Positions 41,584-50,697 of a DNA stretch of 64,000 bases are shown here, in pieces (position 1 is the stretch's first letter; the number at the start of each line of letters is the position of its first letter). Made by a program: the position numbers and the translations under genes. A model generated the notes under the pieces. The model had not been told where the DNA came from and did no database searches. It worked only from the letters and a program-made list of their open reading frames with translations. The DNA is from an uncultured Coriobacteriaceae bacterium. Its GTDB lineage: Bacteria > Actinomycetota > Coriobacteriia > Coriobacteriales > Atopobiaceae. The stretch is taken from assembly GCA_902786015.1 (NCBI GenBank), contig CADAAU010000001.1, positions 1-64,000 on the forward strand. The letters are read 5' to 3'.

Positions 41584-41903
41584 GAAGGCATCGCGTATCG
41601 CGGCCTCGGTGCGCTACCGCTCGGGCCTGCAGAACTGGCTTGTGCTCAAGCTGAACGCAACGGAGACTGGCGCGGAGTAACCAGCTTTTTCTCGGCACCC
41701 GAACCGGGCGTTTGCCTGGCGGGTGCCGATTTGGCAGGTGCCGTGAATTTGTCGTGACGCCGCTTGCCCTCAGCAACGACGTGAGCTGGGCGAACGAAGG
41801 CTATGCTGCATGCAGGACCGAGAAGCTGTGGGGGAGGATTGCGAACGTAAGCTCTTCCGTCATGCTCGCCATTCCCGCTCATCTTGGCGCGACTGGGTCC
41901 ATG
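41584..41903. other. Intergenic region with a hairpin at 41692-41729
   Basis: TCGGCACCCG and CGGGTGCCGA pair perfectly around 18 bases. A coding-like scrap (NWLVLKLNATETGAE then TAA at about 41679) precedes it on the + strand. No gene is recognised in the remainder. Confidence 0.45.
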
Positions 41904-43190
41904 TCACGATGCCCATCTGGTCGTTGGCACAGAACTTGGTTTTATCTCGGCCACGTTAACCGGCGTAGTTCCGCAGTCTACGTACGGGATGCCATTCTCT
42001 TGGAGTTCCTCCAACAGCGCGTCATAGTAGAGCCGCTCAGAGAATGGCTGGAGGATCGAGGCACAGATGTTTCCGTTCACTGCCGCAAGTTCGACCAGCG
42101 GGAATGATTGGCTTGGCGTTTCCATCCAGAACTCCCTTATGTGTTTGCCGACCTGGGGGTATTTCCATTTCCCAACATAGCTGACCATATAGGTGGCAGA
42201 ATCGTACGTGCCCTCCATTGCCTGCCGCGCGAACGCCGCCTTCGTCGAGAAGTCCGGCATGTCCAGAATCATTTGTGCCATGGATCCTGCGATCGTCATC
42301 CCCTGCACAATCGTGTCCTCGTCCGCCTGTACAAATGTTTTCCCCCTATAGACAGTACATTGTCTCTCCAAAGAGAGCTGGCGGACCCTGTCGTCAAAGT
42401 GGAAGACGACCCTGTTCGTGCAATTGTGGAAGGTGTCGTCCGCCTTCAGCATGGGACGCGCGTTGACGACGTAATTGCTGATGAGCGGCAGCTCGTGATG
42501 CGGGTGGATGCGTTCGATCGCCCGCGCGATCAGCACTGACAGCAATATGCCAGGAGTGCCGTCATGCGACTTGGTGAACCGGAGGAAGGGCTCTTCAGGG
42601 ATCATGAGCTTTAGAATCAGCCCCTTTCCGCCCGCATGCTCAAGACCGGATTCTTCCATGAGCTGCAGCGCCTTCGGCGAGGCAGGGAGGTTGAGCGTGC
42701 TGAGGTCGATCAGAGGCAGGTCATCCACCGGGTCGCGTGTTTCAGCCTCCGAGACCGGCGTGTCCAGCGTTTTTATGCCGGGGACATCATGCTCGTCATA
42801 ATAGTAGTACAGCAGTGTGGCGATTAGGGAATACACACCCGTTCCGTCGGAACGCCCATGGAAGAAGTCGATATACAGATTGTCCTCGTCGTAGCATACG
42901 GCCCAGACATGGCCGTTCGTTTTCGGGGTGCCGAGCGCTACCGTTTCCTTCGTGTGGAGCAGCGCGACCGGACTGCTGTTCACCTCGTAGTAGTACTCAC
43001 GCTCGTTGCGTTTGAGGGAGACGCAGAAATACGGGTACCTTTGTGCGGTCTTATCCAGTGCGTCTCTCATCTTTTGCTTATCGACCCTGTGATCGAGTCG
43101 CAGGTGAATTCGAATCGTATAGCTTCCGTGGCTCGTTGCATAGAGCATCGTCGCGTCTCCGCGCGTCACCTTTAAAGCATTGTCTACCAT
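41904..43190 (-). CDS. Condensation/alcohol-acetyltransferase-like protein (copy 2)
   Basis: A 428-residue relative of the protein at 6323-7573. The catalytic motif is HGRSDG in a YIDFFHGRSDGTGVYSLI context at about residue 113. It begins with the pattern TIRIHLRLDHRVDKQKMRDALDKTAQRYPYF, the same opening as copy 3 (TVRMKTRLDAPVDTALLNEAAQETIARFPYF). Sequence appears complete. No biosynthetic partner genes are adjacent; it lies between a broken TetR gene and a MITE-like element. Substrate unknown; an acyl transfer role is inferred from the fold. Confidence 0.75.
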   Translation of the reverse strand: MVDNALKVTRGDATMLYATSHGSYTIRIHLRLDHRVDKQKMRDALDKTAQRYPYFCVSLKRNEREYYYEVNSSPVALLHTKETVALGTPKTNGHVWAVCYDEDNLYIDFFHGRSDGTGVYSLIATLLYYYYDEHDVPGIKTLDTPVSEAETRDPVDDLPLIDLSTLNLPASPKALQLMEESGLEHAGGKGLILKLMIPEEPFLRFTKSHDGTPGILLSVLIARAIERIHPHHELPLISNYVVNARPMLKADDTFHNCTNRVVFHFDDRVRQLSLERQCTVYRGKTFVQADEDTIVQGMTIAGSMAQMILDMPDFSTKAAFARQAMEGTYDSATYMVSYVGKWKYPQVGKHIREFWMETPSQSFPLVELAAVNGNICASILQPFSERLYYDALLEELQENGIPYVDCGTTPVNVAEIKPSSVPTTRWAS

Positions 43191-43280
43191 TGGATTTCCT
43201 ATCTTGTTTCGTTCTTAGAGTTCACAGTGAAATCCCTCTTGTGTCAGACCCTCCAAGAAGTATAAACCTTTATAATGGCT

Positions 43281-43530
43281 GTGGAACAGGGGACGTGTTT
43301 TTCGTTCCATATGCTCTCCCGGCTCCAACTCCGGTGCGCCCCAGAACTACACACGGCTCGTCTGTTTTTTCCCAAGTGATTATAATTCTCCCCAAAATAT
43401 AATCAGCTGGGATAGTTGAGACGAACCGTGTGTAGTTCCAGGGACGCCGAGAGGGGCGGGGCACTCGGGGCGCTTGGAATGGGGAAAGACCGTTCCTCAG
43501 GGATGGAACAAAAAACACGTCCCCTGTTCC
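43281..43530. mobile_element. MITE-like element, copy 2 (about 250 bp)
   Basis: Terminal inverted repeats of 28 bp with one mismatch begin GTGGAACAGGGGACGTG and close with CACGTCCCCTGTTCCAC. The inner repeat AACTACACACGG and its complement CCGTGTGTAGTT surround an AT-rich centre. Better preserved than the copy at 35214. It inserted between the acyltransferase gene and the LysR copy. Confidence 0.75.
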
Positions 43531-43547
43531 ACGTATGAATTCATCGG

Positions 43548-44471
43548 TTAGAGTTCAAAGGATGATCGCACCTGTTCTACGAACCTTTCTGCAATGGGGT
43601 TCATGAGCTGCCGCTTGCCCCATGCGAGGTAGAGCGTCACCTCGGCAAGCGGGTCGAGTGGGCGAAACACCAGACCGCTGCCCGGCGAGGTGTCGACAAG
43701 TCGGTCGAAGGTGAGCAAAAGCCCCAAACCTTCGCGGGCAAATACCGATGCGTTGTAGGACAGCCTGAAGGAGCCCTCAAGGCGAAGTTGCGAAAAGTGG
43801 TCGCCCGCCCACTGCGCGATGTCACCCCGCCATCCTTGTTCGGAGACAAAGAGTGGCTCGTCCACAAGGTCGGATGGTGTGACAGACGTGCGTCGCGCAA
43901 GCGGATGGTCATCTCGCATCACGACGCCCCACCGATCTTGCTCGGGCAGCTCGACCCAGTCGTAGCGCTGGACGTCGGGCCGCTCGCAGAGAACCGCGAA
44001 GTCGAGCAACCCCCCCCGGTCGAGCCTCTCGGTAACCTGTTCTGTGTCGCCGCTCGTTACGTGGTAGCGCAGGCCAGGACATGACTCTTTGAGCTTGCTC
44101 AGCTCCTGTGCTATGAGGCGTATTTGGTACGACTCCGCCAGACCCAGTCGAAGCTCCCCGGCCAGCTGACCGTCAACCGAGCGGAACTCTCCCTCGATCT
44201 TGTCGGCGAGCCCCACCAGGTCACGCGCGCGGTCGCGCAGCAAGCGTCCCTCGTCGGTGAGTTCGATGCTAAAGCTGTGGCGGACAAAGAGGCGCGCATT
44301 CAGCTCGCCCTCAAGCGACTTGAGCGCCTTGGAGAGCGTCGGCTGGGTCAGGTGCAGCCGTGCTGCGGCGCGGGTCATGTTTTCCTCCTGCGCCACGGCC
44401 AGGAAGTAGCGCAACTCAAAGCGAGGCGTGAGAATGAATTCAAGTAAAACACGACCGAAGGAGCGCGCCAT
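43548..44471 (-). pseudogene. LysR-family regulator, copy 2 with lost 5' end
   Basis: From RYFLAVAQEENMTRAAARLH onward it is about 85-90 percent identical to the LysR at 23002-23928. The original start MEIRTL and the whole intergenic operator are replaced by an unrelated 30-base stretch, so translation would have to begin at ATG 44471, inside the hydrolase start region, giving MARSFGRVLLEFILT first. One extra Gly stems from an eight-C run near 44009-44016. The DNA-binding helix is intact, so a residual function is conceivable. Confidence 0.65.
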
Positions 44472-45421
44472 GATCCAGACCGAGAACCTTCAACTCGTTG
44501 CCGAATGGGACAAGACCTTCCCCAAGAGCGACGTGATCGACCACCAAAAGGTGACCTTCCCCAATCGCTACGGCATCACGCTGGCAGCCGATCTGTACAC
44601 CCTTTGGTGCGGTGAAGGAGCAGTGCTCCGGTCTCTATGCCCAGACGCTCGCCGAGCGTGGTTTCATCACCTTGGCTTTCGACCCGAGCTTCACTGGCGA
44701 GAGCGGCGGCCAGCCCCGTTACATGGCCTCGCCCGACATCAACACTGAGGACTTCATGGCCGCCGTTGACTTCCTCAGCCTACACGAGCGCGTGGACGCC
44801 AATCGCATTGGCATCTGCGGCATCTGCGGTTGGGGCGGGATGGCGCTCAACACCGCCGCGCTCGACACGCGCATTAAGGCGACCGTGGTCTCCACCATGT
44901 ACGACATGACCCGCATAAACGCAAACGGCTATTTTGACTCCGAGGACAGCGAGGAGGCACGGCACGCAAAGCGCGAGGCGCTGTGCGCCCAGCGCCTCGC
45001 GGACCTGCGGGCAGGTGAGTATGCCCTTGGTGGTGGCGTGGTCGACCCGCTGCCCGCCGATGCGCCCGACTTCGTGGCGGGCTACTATGACTACTACAAG
45101 ACGCCGCGCGGCTACCACGCCCGTTCGCTCAACTCCAACGGTGGCTGGAACGTCATCGGCTGTCAGTCCTTCATGAACCAACCCATCCTGCGCTACTCCA
45201 ACGAGATTCGTTCTGCCGTACTCGTCATGCACGGCGATGCGGCCCACAGCTGCTACTTCGGCCGCGACGCATACGCACACATGATCGAGGGCAATGCGTA
45301 CACAGACAACAAGGAGCTGCTCATCATCCCCGGCGCCACGCACACCGACCTCTACGACGGTGGTGCGAACGGTGCCATCCCCTGGGACAAGCTCGAGAGC
45401 TTCTACCAGCAGTACCTGTAG
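44470..45421 (+). pseudogene. Alpha/beta hydrolase, copy 2 with 59-bp deletion
   Basis: Begins like the hydrolase at 24049 (MIQTENLQLVAEWDKTFPKS), then lacks 59 bp after the codons for LAADLYT compared with copy 1, which shifts the frame. From 44612 the remainder continues in another frame, 95 percent like copy 1, up to ESFYQQYL and the stop. A GTG at 44612 could start the C-terminal part, which still has GICGWGG and the catalytic His, but it lacks the first strands. Confidence 0.8.
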
Positions 45422-45431
45422 GGACGATGTG

Positions 45432-45540
45432 ATGAGCCCTGCATTGAGCAGGCGTTCTCTCGTGCGGCTGGGGCTGGCGGCCTCGGCCGCGCTGGCGTTG
45501 CATGGATGCGCCGCACAAGGTGGCACATCCCAAGTTCGTC
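45432..45540 (+). pseudogene. Aldo/keto reductase lipoprotein, 5' scrap of copy 2
   Basis: MSPALSRRSLVRLGLAASAA, LALHGCAAQGGTSQVRPP corresponds to the Tat/lipobox signal of the enzyme at 25070. Homology ends after about 36 codons, directly before the third repeat array, so the rest was deleted. Confidence 0.75.
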
Positions 45541-45937
45541 CCCCTGTCACCTGCTCGGCGCTGCAGTACTTTCGTGTGGCGGACCGACCCACACGAAAGT
45601 CAATCCCAGCTCAGGCCGCCACACGAATGGAAAATCCAGCTCAGCGAAGACCGCGGGACGTCATCTTGAGCGCATGATGGCCGCTGATTGCGTGCTGCCT
45701 CTCTCTTTGACGATGATCTCAAGCTTTGGTGGGAGGGGCCTCGGGAGATTGCCGCGCTTTACCTGGCTGAGCAGGGTCTTGACGTGCCGGACGAGTGGGC
45801 GTAGGCGGTTTCCTACGTTTCGCAAGCCTTCTTGTATTCTCGTGTGCGATAAGGCGCCCAATCGATTCTCGGGCGCTATACTGGTTGTGGCACGGTTACG
45901 CATGCACGCGGATGCAATCTATCCAAGGGGGATGGCC
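45541..45937. other. Intergenic region with repeat array 3 and a gene tail
   Basis: After the repeat array (45568-45650), the + strand has a coding-like tail at about 45697-45804 (FDDDLKLWWEGPREIAALYL, AEQGLDVPDEWA, TAG), without a start. I do not recognise the family. Otherwise empty. Confidence 0.4.
45568..45650. repeat. Array of the 26-28 bp inverted-repeat unit (array 3)
   Basis: One partial forward unit (CTTTCGTGTGGCGG) and two reverse units (CCACACGAAAGTCAATCCCA + GCTCAG; GCCACACGAATGGAAAATCC + AGCTCAG). It begins at the point where the copied aldo/keto reductase gene is cut. Confidence 0.65.
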
Positions 45938-46600
45938 ATGCACTCAAAGGTACAAAAGCTCTCGGTCCTCGTTATAGCGGTGACGTTTGTGAGCGCCATG
46001 ATCGCAAGTGCGCTGCCCACGCAGGCATTCGCCGACAGCCCTCGACCGATGCAGGCGAAATCGGCCTCCTCTTCGACGAAAGCCAACTCTGGAGCACATG
46101 CCGAGTACGAGAAAATCATAAGCTCACTTGCGAAAGACTCAGACGGCAAGTACCGTGATACCGTGCGCTACTACTACGCTGACGTGTACGGCGACACCGT
46201 GGACGAAGCGCTCATAGCCGTGAAATCCAAGGAAGGCAGCGGATGGCAGCTGTTCATATACACATACGAGGGAGGCGCGGCGCGCTCCATTTTGGACATG
46301 GGCTTCTACGGCGATGACGGCTACAGCTTCTACAAGTCGACGAAATCGTTTTACGCCTCCTACTCGGGGCACGGCGGAATGCACAACGACTTCTATGCGT
46401 ACAAGGGCAAAGCGTATCACTTGGTCGCAAGGGCCATGAAGCCGGACTCCTCTAAGGGAGGGGATGACGCATGGAGTTATTCCGACGGGAAGAACACCAT
46501 ATCTAGTTCAAGCTTCGACGATCTCACGCAGGGTCTGAAGAAGGGAGACGCCGTGCGAGTGCCCTCATCCGCACAATGGGAGTCCGTCCCGGTGAAATAG
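45938..46600 (+). CDS. Secreted protein of unknown function
   Basis: A 220-residue protein with a signal peptide (LSVLVIAVTFVSAMIASALPTQAFA, cleavage near AFA-DS) and a Ser/Lys/Ala-rich linker. The mature domain has Tyr-rich repeats of a beta-strand type: YYYADVYGDTVDEALIAVKS, LFIYTYEGGAARSILDMGFYGDDGY and FYAYKGKAYHLVARA. The D-x-Y-G-D-x-x-D-E pattern looks like the calcium-binding-like strands in secreted proteins with integrin-like repeats. No anchor motif. ATG 45938 has AAGGGGG upstream; ATG 45932 is too close to it. Monocistronic, followed by a strong hairpin. Confidence 0.7.
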   Translation: MHSKVQKLSVLVIAVTFVSAMIASALPTQAFADSPRPMQAKSASSSTKANSGAHAEYEKIISSLAKDSDGKYRDTVRYYYADVYGDTVDEALIAVKSKEGSGWQLFIYTYEGGAARSILDMGFYGDDGYSFYKSTKSFYASYSGHGGMHNDFYAYKGKAYHLVARAMKPDSSKGGDDAWSYSDGKNTISSSSFDDLTQGLKKGDAVRVPSSAQWESVPVK

Positions 46601-46671
46601 CGTTCGAAGTGGGGCGCGGGGTCGCAGTCCATCAAATGGCTGGGTCGGTAATGGACCCAAACAGCTCCAAT

Positions 46672-46708
46672 ATGGCGCCCGTGGTGGATACTCCACCGCG
46701 GGCGCCAT
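46672..46708 (+). terminator. Hairpin after the secreted protein gene
   Basis: ATGGCGCCCGTGGTGGA pairs with TCCACCGCGGGCGCCAT (16 of 17) around 3 bases. No T run follows, but the position, 72 bases after the stop, suits termination. Confidence 0.5.
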
Positions 46709-46801
46709 GTGCGCAAGCGTGGGATACCATGAGATCATTAATTCAAGTGGCTTAGTTTCTCGCTTTGTAATGCAAAAGGCAGTCGGCTGTTGGAGGCCAC
46801 T

Positions 46802-48112
46802 ATGAAGGCTAGCACGCAATTGTTCCAACTTGACGAAATCGCGATTGACGAAATTATCGACGCTCTTGCGGAATTCTGCCAGCAGGTTGGTACCGAGCGA
46901 AAAGAGATGTTTCGATATCGACTTTCTGCGGAAGAATGTCTACTGTACTGGATTGATCACGGCCTTCGCGGAAGTCGGGTCAGGCTCCAGATGGGCAGGT
47001 ACATGCACATGCCCTACGCCACGCTCGAGGTTGAGGGTCCGAGCTTAAACCCTTATGCGGATGGCGACGAGGATTACGGAGGAGTATTCGCCGAGAACGT
47101 GCTCACGTCTCTGGGCCTCAGCCCTGAATACAGTTATGTTAAGGACTGCAACCGCATCAGGTTTCGCATAAAGAAGAAGCCCCCTAGCCAGATAGCGGTG
47201 CTGTGTATCGTTTTGGGCGTGGCAGCGCTCATCGGGGCGCTTGGGATGATAGTGATTCCTGAGGCCATCCGAAAAACTATACTTGACGTCGTCATTAACC
47301 CCATCTATAACACCTTTTTCAGATTGCTCGGCTGCGTTGCTGGACCGATGGTATTCCTCTCGGTTGCATGGGGCGTTTATGGCATCGGAGATGCCGCAAC
47401 ATTCAGCAAGATAGGCCGGAAACTGTTGCTGAAATTCGTGTTCGTCACGTTTGCCGCCTCCGTGTTTTGTGCGGTGTACTTCCCCTTCTTGGGGCCGACC
47501 ACATCGTCTGCCGGCAGCGGAGAGGGCCAGTTTGCCGCTATAGCCGAGATGCTCCTCGGCATCATTCCCGCAAACATCGTCGAGCCGTTCCTGAATGGCA
47601 ACACGCTCCAGATTATCTTTATGGCGGTGATCATCGGGATCGCTCTGCTCTACCTGGGTCGGCAGACTACCGCCATTGCCAAAGCCATCGATCAGGTAAA
47701 CATCCTTGTGCAGTTTCTCATGCAGTTCGTTAGCAAGATGGTGCCCTCCGTTATATTCCTTGTTGTGATTAGCGTTATATGGTCGGGCAGTCTGGAGGTG
47801 TTCTCGACATCTTGGAAGCTCTTTATCTCCCTGCTATCGGCCATGCTGCTCATTACGCTTGTGATGGTGGCCGTTACTTGCGCCAGACTAAAAGTGCGTC
47901 CGCTCGTGCTGATTCGCAAGAATGTGCCGACGTTTTTGTTATCGCTTGCCACCGCGTCGTCCGCAGCCGCATTTAACACCAGCACGAACAGCTGCGAGAA
48001 GAAACTCGGCATTGATGGGTCTGTCGTCAAGTTTGGCATCCCCTTCGGGATGGTCATACAGTTTGAAGTGATGGAGCCGCTTGACGCCCAGGAGGAACAG
48101 GCGATTCGGTAA
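46802..48112 (+). pseudogene. DAACS-type dicarboxylate/amino acid symporter, 3' truncated, with soluble N-domain
   Basis: GGAGG precedes ATG 46802. Residues 1-120 are a soluble domain with RYRLSAEECLLYWIDHGLRG, which recalls a GHKL/anti-sigma-type ATPase fold. From residue 130 come the helices of a sodium:dicarboxylate symporter (GMIVIPEAIRKTILD, GNTLQIIFMAVIIGIAL, the serine-rich hairpin loop ATASSAAAFNTSTNSCEKKLGI and VKFGIPFGMVI). The family then needs helix 7 (NMDGTA-like motif) and helix 8; instead the frame runs into QFEVMEPLDAQEEQAIR and stops. So the transport core is incomplete. Confidence 0.75.
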
Positions 48113-48655
48113 CGTGGGTACACACTTGAACGGGCGTTCTATTTTGACGTAAGCCTAGAGGACGGCTCGGTGTTGCGCGTCATGAAGCCGAGGCAATCGA
48201 TCGATCTGATCGTATTGGACGACGGAGTGCTTCCACAGACGGATTCGGAGGCAGTGCTAGAGAAATGCCGTGTGGCCGAGCGGCTTACCAACAAACCCAT
48301 AGACTATGCGACGCTGCTCGACCAGCTCGGACTCGCCGGAATCGAGAAGAAGTATCCCAGCCAGCTCTCTGGCGGACAGCAACAACGCGTAGCCATTGCA
48401 AGGGCGCTTGTCAAAAACCCACAGTTGCTGCTCTGTGACGAGCCAACGGGTGCATTGGATTCGCAAACCGCAAAGGATACGCTGATCTTGCTGGAAAAGA
48501 TCAATGCAACCTTTGGGACCACTATTCTGATGGTGACTCACAATCAGGTGATCCCACAGATGATGCAGCAAAACATTGTGATGAAGGACGGCAAAGTCAT
48601 AGAGAACAGGATGAACGAGCATCGGATTCCCGCAGAGGAGCTTAAAGATCTGTAA
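48113..48655 (+). pseudogene. MacB/LolD-type ABC ATPase, C-terminal half, joined to another gene remnant
   Basis: From about 48300 the frame has the second half of an ABC ATPase: [48 protein letters not shown] (Walker B) and ILMVTHNQ (His switch). Walker A and Q-loop are missing. The part before it (48113-48250) reads [20 protein letters not shown] and VLDDGVLPQ, apparently from a third gene that also supplied the tail of the symporter frame. Three genes are therefore fused by deletions here. Confidence 0.7.
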
Positions 48656-48741
48656 GTTGAGCGGGAGACGGATAACGAGGGAGGACGTTGTCACACAACA
48701 CCCTCGAGGCTTGGACTCACCTCTTGTTAGATAGGCTTGTC

Positions 48742-48912
48742 CTAGACCGATTCACCAAGGCTGCGAACTTGCGTACTTGTTGAGCAGACAGTGCAGACCT
48801 CATCGGTGCCATATCCCGCGTTTTGGTGTGCGGCCTCCTCGGCAAGTCTGGCCATGACGACTGGATGGCATCCCTCTTGGTAGTCCGATGCGAGCGATAC
48901 GTAAGCCACCAT
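48742..48912 (-). pseudogene. Threonine-aldolase-like lyase, N-terminal scrap
   Basis: AAGGAGG precedes ATG 48912. The 56-codon frame begins MVAYVSLASDYQEGCHPVVM, ARLAEEAAHQNAGYGTDEVC, the opening of PLP-dependent low-specificity threonine aldolase / beta-eliminating lyase proteins (about 340 residues). After Cys the sequence no longer fits and stops at TAG. The promoter side and start are intact, so it may still be expressed as a short peptide. Confidence 0.6.
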
Positions 48913-48979
48913 GGCCTCCTTGTCTGTGCTAGTTGGCGCTGAGAGTGTCTACAGGGGATGTTCTGCTTGCGTGTCGAGA

Positions 48980-49774
48980 TTACGCGACCAGCCACTTGTA
49001 CTTCTCGACGCTGTAGAGTGGGACGAGTGGGACCATGATGGGCGTCGTTGCCACGTAGTGCCGGTATTCCGGGTTGTTGCCGTACGACTTGTTCTGGCGG
49101 ATCTCCAGCCTGCGAGCGCCGCCGAACATGACGTAGATGATGCCGACGTAGCCAAGAAGAGCCGCAACCCACTGCAAAGGACCGGCGTAGGTCGTGATGC
49201 CGCCGACAAACACACCAGTCCAAAACAGCATTTCGCCAAAGTAGTTCGGGCAGCGGACGATGCGGAACAGCCCCGTGTCGACGAACCGTCTGGGGTTCAC
49301 CTTCTTTGCGGCGTTCTTTTGCAGATCGGCCACGGTCTCCACGACAAGGCCCACGGCGCTGATAAGCATGCCGACCACCAGCAAAGCGTCGGTTCCAGAG
49401 CCGTTGGCGAGCCTGAAGGTGACCGGGGAGGTCTCGCAAGCGTATAAAAGGGCTGCGCTGATCCAAATGGCGCACTTGGCGCCCACGCTCATGCCGTCGC
49501 CGCTCTTGATCTCGCCCTTCATCTTGGAGTTGTAGCTCGAGGACCGCAGCTCCCTAAACGCGAGGTAGCCCCCGAGCCTGAGGCCGTATACGACGAACAG
49601 GATGCAGGCGCACATCATGCCTGCGGTGAGTTGGCCGCGCCCCGCGATGAGCAGTGCCACGCCGATTGCCGCGACCGCGAGTCCGTAACCGATCGAGATG
49701 AACCAGACGTACTTCTTGAACCCGACGCTGCTGAACACGAGCGCGACCGCGAACATCATTAGAAACAAAGGCAT
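48980..49774 (-). CDS. DUF1295 membrane protein, steroid 5-alpha-reductase-like
   Basis: A 264-residue membrane protein with about seven helices. The C-terminal half has the DUF1295 hallmarks: DTGLFRIVRCPNYFGEMLFWTGVF and GARRLEIRQNKSYGNNPEYRHYVATTPIMVP, the NADPH-binding region of isoprenylcysteine methyltransferase / steroid 5-alpha-reductase-type proteins. It probably reduces or methylates a lipid; substrate unknown. It follows, on the same strand, the gene at 49799 by 24 bases, so they form an operon. Confidence 0.85.
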   Translation of the reverse strand: MPLFLMMFAVALVFSSVGFKKYVWFISIGYGLAVAAIGVALLIAGRGQLTAGMMCACILFVVYGLRLGGYLAFRELRSSSYNSKMKGEIKSGDGMSVGAKCAIWISAALLYACETSPVTFRLANGSGTDALLVVGMLISAVGLVVETVADLQKNAAKKVNPRRFVDTGLFRIVRCPNYFGEMLFWTGVFVGGITTYAGPLQWVAALLGYVGIIYVMFGGARRLEIRQNKSYGNNPEYRHYVATTPIMVPLVPLYSVEKYKWLVA

Positions 49775-49798
49775 TTCAAACCTCCGGATAGGGCGTCG

Positions 49799-50482
49799 TT
49801 ATTCGGATGGGCGGACTCCGTACATGTGCCGCAGGATGAGCCGCCTTGCCGTCTGCTCGCCAAAGAGCTTGGTGATTTGGTTGACCGCCGGACCACCTTC
49901 CGCGAACAGTCTTTCGGCAAAGGCCTGGACCTTCGCTGCCTTTTCCATCGGATTACAGGCCGGGGCGGCAGCGAGAAGTTCGGTGTAGACGCTTAAGTAG
50001 TCCTGTGCGGCGCATGACATGCGCTCCGTCAGCCCCCGGCCCTTCTTGTGGAGCGAGCAGGAATATAGAATATCGTCGTACCAACGGGGGTCCCCGGCGG
50101 GAGCGTCGGGCACGTCCGCGTATTGGGTGCGGGCGAACTCGAACGCCTCGAGGCACTCGTCCGGCCAAGGTACGAGCTGCGTGTCGTACAGCTCCGCAAT
50201 CTGGGTCTCGGTCCCAAACGCTTTTACCCAGTCGAGGTTGAACAGCGGGACGTCGATGCCTGTCGGGGCAATGATGGCGGTCTCCATGCGCATCAGCCCA
50301 AGGAATGCGCTCATCCGCATGACACATAGATGGCCGAAACCAGGGATTTCCCAGCTCTCGGTCTCGAACGTCATTCCCTTTGCGGATAGGTGCGCGTCTT
50401 CTCCAAGGTCTTCCTGCTGCAATTTATGGGTTCGTCCCAGCGCAGCGAGGACGCTTTCGCGAAGTGCTGTCCGTTTCGCCAT
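49799..50482 (-). CDS. Conserved protein of unknown function (227 aa)
   Basis: GGAGG precedes ATG 50482. The soluble protein contains WEIPGFGHLCVMRMSAFLGLMRMETAIIAPTGIDVPLFNLDWVKAFG and ELYDTQLVPWPDECLEAFEFART. The segment (PTG.D.PLFNLDW and LYDTQL) slightly resembles ferredoxin-dependent bilin reductases in order of motifs, but I would not assign that. Helical C-terminal half. Operon with the DUF1295 gene suggests a joint role in lipid or tetrapyrrole/steroid reduction. A strong palindrome lies upstream. Confidence 0.7.
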   Translation of the reverse strand: MAKRTALRESVLAALGRTHKLQQEDLGEDAHLSAKGMTFETESWEIPGFGHLCVMRMSAFLGLMRMETAIIAPTGIDVPLFNLDWVKAFGTETQIAELYDTQLVPWPDECLEAFEFARTQYADVPDAPAGDPRWYDDILYSCSLHKKGRGLTERMSCAAQDYLSVYTELLAAAPACNPMEKAAKVQAFAERLFAEGGPAVNQITKLFGEQTARRLILRHMYGVRPSE

Positions 50483-50561
50483 AAAAACCTCCGTTATAAT
50501 TCTCTGGACTACAAGGGCGATTGTACCTGAAACAAGGGGCAAGCAAAGGGCAGACAATCTG

Positions 50562-50605
50562 CCGCCCTCCTGTAGACAAACCGTGGGTTGTCTACAGGAG
50601 GGCGG
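50562..50605. promoter_or_regulatory. Perfect 18-bp inverted repeat between divergent genes
   Basis: CCGCCCTCCTGTAGACAA and its exact complement surround 8 bases, in the region between the divergent starts at 50482 (-) and 50698 (+). A second palindrome GGCAGA-caa-TCTGCC overlaps its left end (50549-50563). On the minus strand it is preceded by T's only, so it is not a typical terminator; regulator binding or a transcribed leader hairpin are possible. Confidence 0.5.
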
Positions 50606-50697
50606 AAAAAGACCGAGTGCGTTGACATATACTACTATCGATATAGGCAATGAAAACCTTTTGCCTGATTGCAAAACTGAAACAAGGAGGACCTGCT

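Noticed and set aside
44009-44016. Phase-variable poly-C tract in the LysR copy
   Set aside because: Eight C are present, but the gene copy already lost its start and operator, and the insertion adds one whole codon; no evidence for switching.
49799-50482. Ferredoxin-dependent bilin reductase
   Set aside because: Only a loose resemblance of two short segments; no heme oxygenase or bilin gene is near, so it was left as unknown.
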